A stretch of 64,000 nt of DNA from Argyresthia goedartella. Its lineage: Eukaryota; Arthropoda; Insecta; Lepidoptera; Argyresthiidae. Below the pieces are notes generated by a model. It had not been told where the DNA came from and searched no databases. It saw nothing but the letters and a program-made list of their open reading frames with translations. This document shows positions 44,828 through 54,673 of the stretch, piece by piece (position 1 is the stretch's first letter; the number at the start of each line of letters is the position of its first letter). Both the position numbers and the translations under genes were made by a program. The stretch spans positions 25,127,201-25,191,200 of the forward strand of contig OX463835.1 in the NCBI GenBank assembly GCA_949825045.1, written 5' to 3'.

Positions 44828-46010
44828 ATTTTAAAGGGAATTTGGTTTTCCTGGAGTGCTATTGATTGCACACATGTCGCCATTGTGCCACCAGCAGCAA
44901 CAGTATTTGATGAGAGAAGTTATGTGAACAGAAAGCTGTATCACTCAATAAACACACAATTGGTGCATATAAAACCTTTTGCTAGCTGCTATAAGGTCCT
45001 ATATCTGAGGCTAGCAGCATCTCTTTTCTTTGAACACATAGTAAGCCCATAGAATACAAATACATATACAGTAAAAGACATATCAATATTTATCAACAAC
45101 CTCTGTGGCACTGCGTTTGTGGCTCTGCTTATTTGTGTGATGTCGCTGTTTCTGGTGCCTACGACACACAGGGTATCCTAGTGTAAGGTCAGAAGCAATG
45201 TACGTGCCTGTACATAAATGTTTATGTTTAACATACTTGTGGCCTCCTACAATGTCTTACATTAACTTATTTTATTGTTTCAGATTTGTGATGATAAGTT
45301 AAAAATACTCAATATTAATGCACGTTTCCCTGGATCCACTCATGAATCCTACATCTGGAACACCTCAAACACATTGCCATACATGGAGCACCTGCACAAT
45401 CAGAACCATACAAACTATCATTTAATAGGTACATATCTACACTCTATCCATGTCCCGTGTCTAATTGGGGTTCCAAAATGACAGGCGGGATGGCATGAAC
45501 CTATATTTGAAAGGCTTTCTATGAGAACAACTTTGTATATTACAAATCTACATCTCTTTTTTTAATCTGTAAAATATTTTCACTCAGCTCTTTCTTTTCA
45601 AGGTGACAGTGGGTATGCTCTCAGGCCCTGGATGATGTCACCAATTTCAGACCCAGAGGAGAACACTCCAGAATACCGCTACAATGAGGCCTTTGTGAGA
45701 GCACGGTGCACCATTGGAAGATGCAATGGGGTCATAAAAGGAAGATTTAGGTGCGTCTGAAAGACCGTGTCCTACACTACACCCTGAACAAAGCCACAAA
45801 AATTATTGATGCTTGTGCCGTCCTGCACAATATGTGCATATCAAGGAGCAAGATAGCCCAGACTTAATAAGAAATCTAACTACTGAGGAACTTGGCATCT
45901 TTGAAGGGCTAATTCCATCGCCGCCGGCAGGAGAGCAGAGGCATAACAATGTGCTGCTTATGAAAGCAAGAGATAAGCAAAGAAATATCATTAATAATTA
46001 TTTTCGTTGA
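44828..46010 (+). pseudogene. Harbinger transposase catalytic half, spliced (outer element)
   Basis: Exon blocks: 44828 to about 44964 (after TTGTTTTAG; WSAIDCTHVAIVPP, first aspartate), about 45285-45429 (after TGTTTCAG; NINARFPGSTHESYIW), and from about 45602 (after TTTTCAAG; GDSGYALRPWMMSP with the second aspartate and CTIGRCNGVIKGRF, where the usual catalytic glutamate position reads G). A one-base slip near 45755 is followed by DACAVLHNMCI, and a further slip by the C-terminal tail LMKARDKQRNIINNYF ending at 46010. It is a different family from the inner Harbinger. Confidence 0.78.
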
Positions 46011-46021
46011 GGAATAATTAA

Positions 46022-46186
46022 TGTATTTGATAATTAAACCACATATTTGTAATAATATAACCCAGAGTTTATTCAGCACATAGGATGAAGAATACGACAT
46101 TCACCAGAGTCACAATGACAGTTAAGTCATAACACTACGAAGTTGGCCAGGATTAAAGCAAGGAGGCTACAATGAAACCTCCAACA
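46022..46186 (-). repeat. 3' LTR of the Copia element
   Basis: 165 bp, one difference from its partner. The adjacent purine-rich tract on the minus strand lies at 46187-46200. The immediate flanks of the two LTRs (attaa on the left, ataat on the right) are similar but not a clean 5-bp duplication. Confidence 0.92.
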
Positions 46187-46193
46187 CGCCCTC

Positions 46194-49100
46194 TTAATCT
46201 TGGACGACGTCCAGCATATCTTGAACAAACGGCTGGTGCTTACAAGCCTTCGTGAGCACATCAGCATTTATCTGCTCTGTAGGCATATATGACAACTTAA
46301 TGACTTCATTGTCAACAGCCTCACGAATATAGTGATACCTAATGTCTACGTGCTTAGACCGTTTATGAAAAACCGGATTAGTGGCAAGCTTCGCCGCAGA
46401 CTGATTATCACTATACAGGGTTACAGTGTTGCTCTGACCTGTTAATTCAGTAAGAACTGCACGGACGTATACCGCCTCTTTGGCCGCTTCAGACAAAGCT
46501 ATGTACTCCGCCTCGGTAGACGAAAGTGCGATACAAGATTGTTTGTAACAACCCCAGGAAATTACATTCCTACCTAGTTTATAGATATATCCCGTGTATG
46601 ATTTACGATCGGCTCCGTTAGCCCAATCAGCATCGGTAAAACCATAAACACGAAACTTATCATGCTCAACATTTTTCCTGTACACTAGACCCAAATTCAT
46701 TGTGCTTTTCAAATAACGCAACACACGTTTGGCCGCAGCAAAATGTTCCGCTGTGTAGCGGGTATTATACTGACTAAGAAAACTTACAGCAAATGAAATG
46801 TCAGGTCTAGATGTCACAGACAAGTACATTAAAGATCCTATCAATTCCTGATACGGTAATCTACTATCGTGGTTAGTGCTATCAGAAAACTTCAGACCTA
46901 CGTCCAAGGGCGTCTTTGTGCCTTTACAGTCGCTCATACCGAAACGTTCAAGCAACTTTTCAATGTAGTTTTTCTGACTCAGCTTCAACTCACTACTAGT
47001 ACGATCTACTTTAATGCCTAGCATATGTTTAACCTCAACTAACTCCTTAATAGTAAAGTGAGACTTCAATGTCGTTTTCAGCTTTTTATCAAGCTCGTCA
47101 CAATCGTAGAAAACGAAAAAATCATCTACATATAGTGCGATAATAATGGTTCGCTTACCCACTCGACGACTGAAGATGCAGCTCTCATGCTTACTCTGCG
47201 TGAACTTCTCTTTGAGTAAAACTTGCTTTACCTTATCGTACCAGGCACGAGACGCCTGCTTTAAACCGTACACGGCTTTCTTGAGTCTGTAGACTTTATG
47301 CTCATCGCCTTGTCTTATGAATCCTTCCGGCTGTGACATATAAATCTCCTCGCTCAAGTTACCATTCAAGAAGGCAGTTTTGACGTCAAGGTGATCAATC
47401 TTCAGAACTAGCTCCACCGCAAGAGACAGCAACATTCTCAACGAACTATGCCGAACAACTGGAGAGTACGTATCCAAGTAGTCAATTCCGAACTTTTGGG
47501 TAAACCCCTTCGCAACTAATCGCGCTCTGTAACACGCTATTTTTCCATTCAAATTCGTCGCGTTTAATTTTAAACAGCCACCGATTCTTGACAATGTTCT
47601 TATCCGCCGGTCTGTCAACGAGCTCCCAAGCTTCATGCTTATTGAATGAGTCAATCTCGTCTTGCATAGCTTGCCGCCATAGCTTGCTATCGCTCGATTG
47701 CAAGGCCTCCTTGACAGTTGTCGGCTCATTCAACTCTATCTCGAGTGCAGACATTGTCCTCGGTATTCTAGGCCGTAAATTAAAGGCAGGTCCATCTGCA
47801 TGTGGCTCCCGTGATCTACCGCCTGTATCAGTAGATGAGCTCGGTACCTGCTCGTTCGCCTCGAACCAAACTTCAGGCGCTGCCGGCCTCTCCGCCTCAA
47901 CCTGAATCTTTACATTCTGTGGGAACGGTAACTCCGCATTCTCCGCCTCAAGCTCAACCTCAGGCTCATCTTCCACGTGACTCTCGTCATCAATGACACC
48001 GTCGTCACTTGTCGGAAAGAATATCTCCACGGACCGCTTGCTCTTGACACCTGGAAAGATTGTTTCATTGAAAACAACGTCACGACTACGAAAAACTTCA
48101 TTTTTCGCCAAATCGTAGAGCCTAAACCCATTGTTCTCATATCCAAGAAATATACAACGCTTGCTCTTTGGTTCAAGCTTATTCCGCTTCACTTTATCAA
48201 TGTGAGCATAAGCTTCGCAGCCAAACACTCGTAAGTGTTTCAAGCTCACCTTTTTACCGGTCCAGGCCTCCTCAGGAGTTTTCCCCGAGAGCCTTTTTGA
48301 AGGTGACACATTCACTAAATGAGCTGCAGTGTTGGCAACTTCTGCCCAAAATTTGTGGTCTACGTTTAGTGTATAACAGGCACCTTACTTTTTCCAGGAG
48401 CGTCCTGTTCAGCCGCTCCGCGCAGGCATTCTGTTGCGGACTGTACGGCACAGTTACCTGGTGGACAATTCCCTTACCCTTCAAAAAGTCTTCAAGGTCC
48501 CTATTTACATACTCCGTCCCGTAATCCGACCTCAAAACCTTGACTTTATCACCAGTTTGTGTTTCCACTAGCTTAATAAAGTTTTTAGTGTATTCACTCA
48601 CCTCGCTCTTACGCTTCAGGAAGTACACGAACACCTTCCTCGAATGATCATCCAAGAACGTCAGGATGTACCTCTTGCATCCAAGGGAATTCACCGGCAA
48701 TGGACCACACAAATCGGTATGGATTAAATCCAACCGTTTTGCAGCCACAGACTTCTCAGGATTGCTAGGAAAAGGAAAACGGGCTTGCTTTCCTTTCAAA
48801 CAAACCTCACAAGCAACATCTTTACAAGGGTCCTCCTGAAAACTAATGTCATTAGCAAGTCCCTGCCTCAAAAGCTTCATATTATGGCCGCTCAAGTGAC
48901 CAAGTCTTTGATGCCAAGTTGCAGTGCTAATCGTTAGATTCGCCCTTAGACTGCAGGTCTGAAGTTTATATGCACCTCCTACGTCATTTGCCTTAATCAA
49001 AACATCGCTCAAATTTGAAATTGTACAACCCTTAGTATCAAAATTTACAGTACAGCCGTTCTTAATCAATTGGGAAACAGATATAAGATTCACAGACAGC

Positions 49101-50093
49101 TTAGGTATAAACAACACGTCAGTCAACGTCGTGTCACTCGACAACATAACGTTACCTATACCTGTACACTGAAGTTTCTCTCCACTAGCAATGGTGACGA
49201 AACCACCACGCGATTTAAAGTCTGTCAGCAAATCGCGCCTGCCAGTCATGCAATTTGTCGCACCTGAGTCTATGTACCACGAAGATTCCGAGTCCGTACT
49301 AGTACTGAATGCTGTCAATACAAAGTTTCCTGAAGAACTCTTCTCGTTCCGACAGTCTTTCTTCAGATGTCCTTTCTGGCTGCATTTCCAGCACCACGGT
49401 TCTCTCTTTTGATCAGAACTATCCTTCGCTTTTGCTTCTCCCTTGTGCTGCTGCGCTTTTCTCGTCCAGGAGTCACTGGTAGTAGTGCCTTTTCTGGTAG
49501 AATATAAACACTCACTCGAATCTCCACGATAGTCCAACGTTGATCCTGTAGCAGTTTGGATTTGACTAGATCAGATGTGATGGCAGCTCCCGAATGCTCT
49601 AGCGCCATGATCATAGGCTCATCTCTGTCGGTAAACCTTTGAGCATCAGAGCACCAAGAAACTCATCGTCAACAGGCTTGTTCATGTTCGCCAATTGCTG
49701 TGCTAATGACAAAACTTCATTGACGTAAGCTTCCATGTTCGCGAAGTTTTCAAATTTGACAGCGCATAAGTTCTGGAGAGTTCTTACTCTTGAACCGAGT
49801 CCCTTATCATCATAAGCACGTTCCAGTGCATTCCAGGCTTCTTTTGCCGTCTCCGCCGACATTAAATGAGAAAAACATGACTTTTCGATGGCCAAGCAAA
49901 TTTTAGATTTAGCTATTTCATCACGTCGATTTCTCACCTCGGACGTTGTTTTATCATCCGCACCGTAACCACTGATACAGATCCATAAATTGTCGTGAAT
50001 CAATGCATTTTTCATAACAAATTTCCATTCGACGTAATTTTCCCGTCCACGTAATTTTTCATGTGAAAAATTTTGATTCTTACTTTCCGACAT
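46194..50093 (-). pseudogene. Copia gag-pol polyprotein, four frameshifts
   Basis: Starting at 50093 (MSESKNQNFSHEKLRGRENY): gag of the UBN2 type, zinc knuckle CWKCSQKGHLKKDC near 49385, protease WYIDSGATNCM near 49265, integrase HQRLGHLSGHN near 48910, CEVCLKGKQARF, LIHTDLCGPL and RSDYGTEYVN near 48520. Then GYENNGFRLYDL, RT with LDVKTAFLNGNL near 47380 and ALYVDDFFVF near 47125, and RNase H with DADWANGADRKSYTG near 46615, ALSSTEAEY and DNQSAAKLA, ending at 46194. Slips are near 49625, 49535, 48375 and 47560. Everything between them is open. The product would build the particle, integrate and copy the element. Confidence 0.9.
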
Positions 50094-50150
50094 ATTTATT
50101 ACAACGTTATATTATTATTACAACGCTATTTCTGCGGAACCATAACCTAA

Positions 50151-50315
50151 TGTATTTGATAATTAAACCACATATTTGTAAAAATATAACCCAGAGTTTA
50201 TTCAGCACATAGGATGAAGAATACGACATTCACCAGAGTCACAATGACAGTTAAGTCATAACACTACGAAGTTGGCCAGGATTAAAGCAAGGAGGCTACA
50301 ATGAAACCTCCAACA
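50151..50315 (-). repeat. 5' LTR of the Copia element
   Basis: 165 bp, very short for an LTR. Immediately inside (50150 downward on the minus strand) is ttaggttatggttcc, the likely primer-binding site. Confidence 0.92.
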
Positions 50316-51034
50316 ATAATTATTAATAATACTAACTATAAGAGTCAGATTACATTATCTAGTATATATATTTCATACTGCCTACTACTATTTAAGTATT
50401 TTGAACAATCTGTGATTACTGATTTACCTGTAGTTTAATCTAAGTTAATTTAACGCAGCAAACTTCAGAACGACACTAGGAGTTAATGAATAAACTGTAT
50501 AGATATTGAAAATAGTAAAAATCCTTTATTTCTTTATACCAACCTCACTCTAAGGACTGGCTTAATCACACATAATTATCACATCACAGAAAGAATCAAC
50601 TACTTAGAGGAATTAAATATTATAATAATAATAAAAATAATAAAAATATTTATTCATCAAAAAAAACTTGGACAGTAAAAAGTTACAATTAAAGGTACTT
50701 AGCTAAATAGATTGATACAAAGATAATGTGAACATCTGAGCCTGAGCTAGGTCTAAACCTGTATTTCAGGCTACAGCGCTCTTCCCTTAAAATATGTAAA
50801 GCTAGTTTATGGTACACAGAAAGAAACCAACAACAAAAATAGTAACATTTAAAATTAAAAAACATGTTGTACCTAAATTAGTAGTTATACTTATACAATT
50901 AACATGAAAAAATAATAATAAGAGAGTGGGTTAGTGAGTTTGTTTGTGAATTTGTTTGTGATCCTCTCTGTGTGTGGAGTGATTGTGAATGAGTGTGTGT
51001 GAGAGGGTGTGTGAGATTAACACATATGTCAGAC
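50316..51034. other. AT-rich stretch, probably the 3' UTR of a LINE fragment
   Basis: No gene. An (ATA)n-like run at 50620-50650 could be the 3' tail of the minus-strand LINE fragment that follows. A GT/GAGTG-rich tract lies at 50930-51015. Confidence 0.45.
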
Positions 51035-51290
51035 TTATTTATAATTATTAAAATAGTAAATATTTTTGTAAGTACTTAGAAATATTATTTGGTTAGCTAG
51101 TAGTTTTGAGTAATTCCTCAGTTTTGTCATAGTCGAGTGAGTGTAATATTTGATATACCGTTTTTTTAAATCAAATGTTGAGAGAGTATAAATTTCAGCT
51201 GTTATATTTATTCTATTGTATAGGAAGGGACCAAGGAAGCAGGGAAATTTATGAGCAAAAGAGGTTCGAAACAATATATTGTCTAAGCAA
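51035..51290 (-). pseudogene. C-terminal end of a non-LTR ORF2
   Basis: LFRTSFAHKFPCFLGPFLYN, followed by a weakly conserved tail ending at 51035. The FLGPxLYN block is common near the C-terminus of Jockey/CR1-type RT proteins. The 5' part is missing. Assignment rests on this one block. Confidence 0.5.
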
Positions 51291-51440
51291 ACCCTATCAG
51301 GTCAGTAAAGAAGGGCTATATATTAAAGATGAGTGTTGTTTTAATATGATGTGATACACAAATAGTTGCCTCACCGTTAGGACGTTGCAGGAATTATAAA
51401 GGAAACAGGTAGGGAAGAGGAGGGGACGGAAAGTAGAGTA

Positions 51441-52074
51441 AAAACCGGTCAAGTGCGAGTCAAAATCGCGCACGAAGGGTTCCGTACCACCGTTCAATGG
51501 AAGCGATGGTGTGGAGTGAATAGTTTGGATTTTACACAGCAAAATATTGTTTACAAAGTTATTGGTGTGGTTACTTTCACACTCCATGTACGTAACCAGG
51601 TGCATCCATAAGTTTGTATGTGGTATTGAAAGAATTGTTGTATGGGAGCCCCCTTAAATATTTCTTTTATCCTATTTTTTAGTATTTGTTGTTATAGCGG
51701 CAACAGAAATACATAATCTGTGAAAATTTCAACTCTCTAGCTAGCTAGGTTCTTGAGATACAGCCTGGTGACAGACGGACGGACAGCGAAGTCTTAGTAA
51801 TAGAGTTCCGTTCTTACCCGTTGGGTACGGAACCCTAAAAACAGGATAAAAGAAATATTTAAGGGGGCTCCCATACAACAATTCTTTCAATACCACATAC
51901 AAACTTATGGATGCACCTGGTTACGTACATGGAGTGTGAAAGTAACCGCACCAATAACATTGTAAACAATATTTTGCTGTGTAAAATTCAAACTATTCAC
52001 TCCACACCATCGCTTCCATTGAACGGTGGTACGGAACCCTCCGTGCGCGATTTAGACTCGCACTTGACCGTTTT
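51441..52074. repeat. Long hairpin repeat with about 225-bp arms
   Basis: The left arm (51441 to about 51673) and right arm (about 51838 to 52074) are inverted copies at about 96 percent identity. Both start aaccggtcaagtgcgagtc-like and include gggttccgtaccac and gtatgggagcccccttaaat. The loop (about 165 bp) carries gacagacggacggacagcga and tacggaaccct. I recall this sequence type as a common lepidopteran foldback or MITE family. It is listed here on structure. Confidence 0.88.
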
Positions 52075-52160
52075 TTTTTTTTTTTCACATATGAAATATC
52101 AAGCCATGTCTGAAAAATACAGCAATATTGTACAAAATGCCTAAAAAATGAAACACATGG

Positions 52161-52795
52161 GCAAAGTCAAAGTCAAAGTACTTTATTACTGTAGATATTT
52201 ACATATACTTAGCAAACGTCATTTTTTGCCTCTTCTCTACATTGGACCACTGTGGGAGAAGAAGGGCGTAGAAATTCCCTCAGATTGATTTTTAGATCTC
52301 TTTAAAAAATAGGTTGTGCTTAACTAATATAATTTTTTTTTTTTTATTTAATAAGCAGGCAATAATAAATAATTACAAAATTATTAACAGCGAGGTCTGC
52401 GTTGAGCTAGATTAACCCCATACAGCCCTGTCATTTAAGTAATCTCGAACATTGTAATGTCCCTTTTTCGACAAAGTCGCTTTAACATGCTTTTTAAACT
52501 GCTCAAATTGCAATTTCAAAATCTCCAGAGGTATCTTATTATAGTAGAGAATGCACTGACCCTTGAAAGAATTGCTAACATTCGCGAGTCTAAATCGGGG
52601 CGCACACAGTCTGTGATTATTTCTTAGGTTAACATTGCAGCTATCGCTAAGTTTGGTAAATGTTGTAAGGTTCTTGCGTACATACATTATATTTTCGAAA
52701 ATAAATTGACTAGCTACAGTTAGTATGTCAATTTCTTTAAAAAACTCTCTTAAGGAGTCTGTTTGTTTTATTATAGGGATAAAATGTGCATGCAT
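52161..52795 (-). pseudogene. 5'-truncated CR1-like LINE copy
   Basis: It encodes the last 115 or so residues of the same ORF2 as the plus-strand element at 54674-57512, from TDSLREFFKEIDILTVASQF to LNDRAVWG, with a few substitutions, then the shared 3' UTR and a tail of repeated tttgac units at 52161-52175. It lies inverted relative to the longer copy. The 5' truncation is typical of incomplete target-primed reverse transcription. Confidence 0.9.
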
Positions 52796-52913
52796 CTACA
52801 AGAGGTTAATGTCAGGATATTAATTTAGGGGCAGTGTCGATAAGGGATTTCCGGATTGTAAAAACTTTTTAAGTCTTCACAATCCAGATTATTGATCTTC
52901 TCCTTCCTCCTAG

Positions 52914-53312
52914 TGTAATGGTACACGTGAGTCAGTACATTTGATACTTCATTTTGCGTGACAGAGGGCTAGCCCATCGCCGCGCTGTTTTGAAAACGAG
53001 AATCGGTTCATATAACGTTTGGGGTTTTGCGTAGCTCAGGGTAAGTTAGCAAAAACCAATGAGCCGAGCGCGTGGGTTGGTTCCAGGAATAGAGTTCAGT
53101 TCAGGTTTTTTTTGTCGCATTCCTGCGAGATGTGTAGGGATCAGAGCCGATTTGGCTGCGCGCTGAATAAATTATGAATAACTAAATAATGGAAGGTTAT
53201 TATGGAACGATACGGAGAAAGCTATTATGTTGATTGCAAATATACAATTGCGTTTGTTTGGTATGAGATGGCGAGTTTGACATGACTAGTTTGAATAGCA
53301 TTCTAGTGATAT
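52914..53312 (+). repeat. Truncated, older copy of the Gypsy LTR followed by poly(A)
   Basis: It begins at the same TG terminus as the intact LTRs (tgtaatggtacacg) and follows them for about 390 bp with about 10 percent divergence and small indels (shared: gcattcctgcgagatgtgta, tatggaacgatacggagaaa). Homology stops near 53305. A run of A residues (53317-53351, one C) separates it from the CR1-like element. No gag or pol accompanies it. Confidence 0.88.
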
Positions 53313-53351
53313 GCAATAAAAAAAAAAAAAAAAAAAAACAAAAAAAAAAAA

Positions 53352-54599
53352 GAACTGCCCGGTATCTGAGGTCGAGCCTAACACCGCTCCCTTCGAGATT
53401 ACCGCCAGAGAGGTCACCATCATCACATCTGACACAGGTAACACACCACCGGTGGAGTTGGAGGCTGAAAATGTAGGTTTACAGTCAGACCTCCAAGATG
53501 CCCGAATGGAAATCCAGCATCTACGTGACCTCCTGTCAAACGCACTCCAATGTTATGCCAAAGAACAGAGTGAGTTAGTCGAACTCAGAGCTGCAACATC
53601 TGAGCTGCTACAACTACAACGCCAGAACGCGGAATTGGTAGGCATTCTAATTGAGGACGAGGAGGATGAGACCAGCAAGGAGGATGACACCAGCAAGAAG
53701 GATGAGCCCACATCACAAACTCTGGTCTTGAACCCCCTCAACGTGAGTGTTGCAACGCCCACTGCTGTCCCGACCAAGAAACAGCGTCGCCGTCGTCGTC
53801 GAGGAGGCACCTCACAGCTCATCAGCGCGAGCGCCGCGCCGTTAAGTGACGCGCGTGTCACGCTGCCTGCTGAGTCGTGTGTCATGCTGCACGCTGCCGC
53901 GAGGGCCGCGCCGCTCGCCGTTACACGCGTTGCACCGCTCGCTACCGCGACTGCCACGCCGCCCGCTGGCACGTGCATCGCACCGCACTCCAACACGAGT
54001 GTCCCGCCACTCACCTCAAATCGTGCTCCGAGAAGAACAATAGCAAACAAAAGAACTGTAGTTTATTCAGATAAGATAGGTGTAGATTTTGGTATGTTTT
54101 TGCATTATGGCCTTAAGCAACAACTGACAAATAATTGTTGTCCTAATAGTTCCTTTGAGGATATTATAAAAAAGGTAGCTGTAGGGAATTTTGATGAAAA
54201 TACTACCATTGTTATTATGGTAGGAAACCACTCAAACATTAGTCGGAGTGCATTAGATACCGGTATAGAGGTACTGCTCAATTTATATAATAAGACGATT
54301 CTATGTAACTTTCCTTATTGTTCTAATTTATCGGGGAAACAAAATAAAAGTGTACATAGAATGAACATGCATCTATACAATATAACGTGTCATCATAGTG
54401 ATGCTATTTTATATTTTGACATGAATAATTTTATTCATAACTTTACTTTGACTCAGGATAATGGTACCTATCTCATAAAACAAAAAAACGAGTAGCTACA
54501 TTGTTAGCGTATAATATATGCGACACAGTTGTAAATACTATAACGCAGTCGCCTTCAGTTTTAGTTAGTATTAGTACTAATAGTAGTGTTTTAAACTAG
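53352..54599 (+). pseudogene. CR1-like LINE ORF1: coiled coil, basic tract, SGNH-like domain
   Basis: The frame is open from the poly(A) junction, so the true N-terminus (normally a PHD finger) is missing. It starts NCPVSEVEPN, has a coiled coil (QSDLQDARMEIQHLRDLL), an acidic repeat (EDEEDETSKEDDTSKKDE), a basic patch (KKQRRRRRRGG) and an alanine/proline-rich linker. The C-terminal domain has TTIVIMVGNHSN, ILCNFPYCSNLSG, LYFDMNNFIHNF. This resembles the SGNH/esterase-like domain of CR1-type ORF1 proteins, though catalytic residues are not clearly kept. A slip at the A7 run near 54484 precedes LLAYNICDTV and a TAG at 54597. The alanine-rich linker is strongly GC-rich compared with the AT-rich rest. 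Confidence 0.78.
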
Positions 54600-54673
54600 A
54601 TAGTTCGACAAAAGAGGACCCCTCAAAACATAAGAAAATTTTACAAAATAAGCAGGGGTTTTCTGGCAATCAA

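Larger units (their letters stand above)
46022..50315 (-). mobile_element. Young Ty1/Copia retrotransposon with 165-bp LTRs
   Basis: Two 165-bp repeats (46022-46186 and 50151-50315) begin tgtatttgat and end cctccaaca as written on the plus strand, and differ at one base (taataat/taaaaat). Inside, the minus strand encodes gag, protease, integrase, RT and RNase H, the Copia order. A primer-binding site resembling the copia initiator-Met type (ggttatgg near 50145) and a purine tract (aagattaagagggcg before the 3' LTR) fit. Despite near-identical LTRs the frame has four slips. Confidence 0.93.

Noticed and set aside
46017..50320. A clean 5-bp target duplication for the Copia element
   Set aside because: Flanks read attaa and ataat. 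They are similar only because both are AT-rich.
50930..51015. GT/GAGTG-rich tract as a telomere-like repeat
   Set aside because: Irregular units and no TTAGG pattern.
53553..54074. Several overlapping frames on both strands over the alanine-rich linker
   Set aside because: GC-rich repeated codons keep all frames open. Only the plus-strand ORF1 frame continues into recognisable domains.
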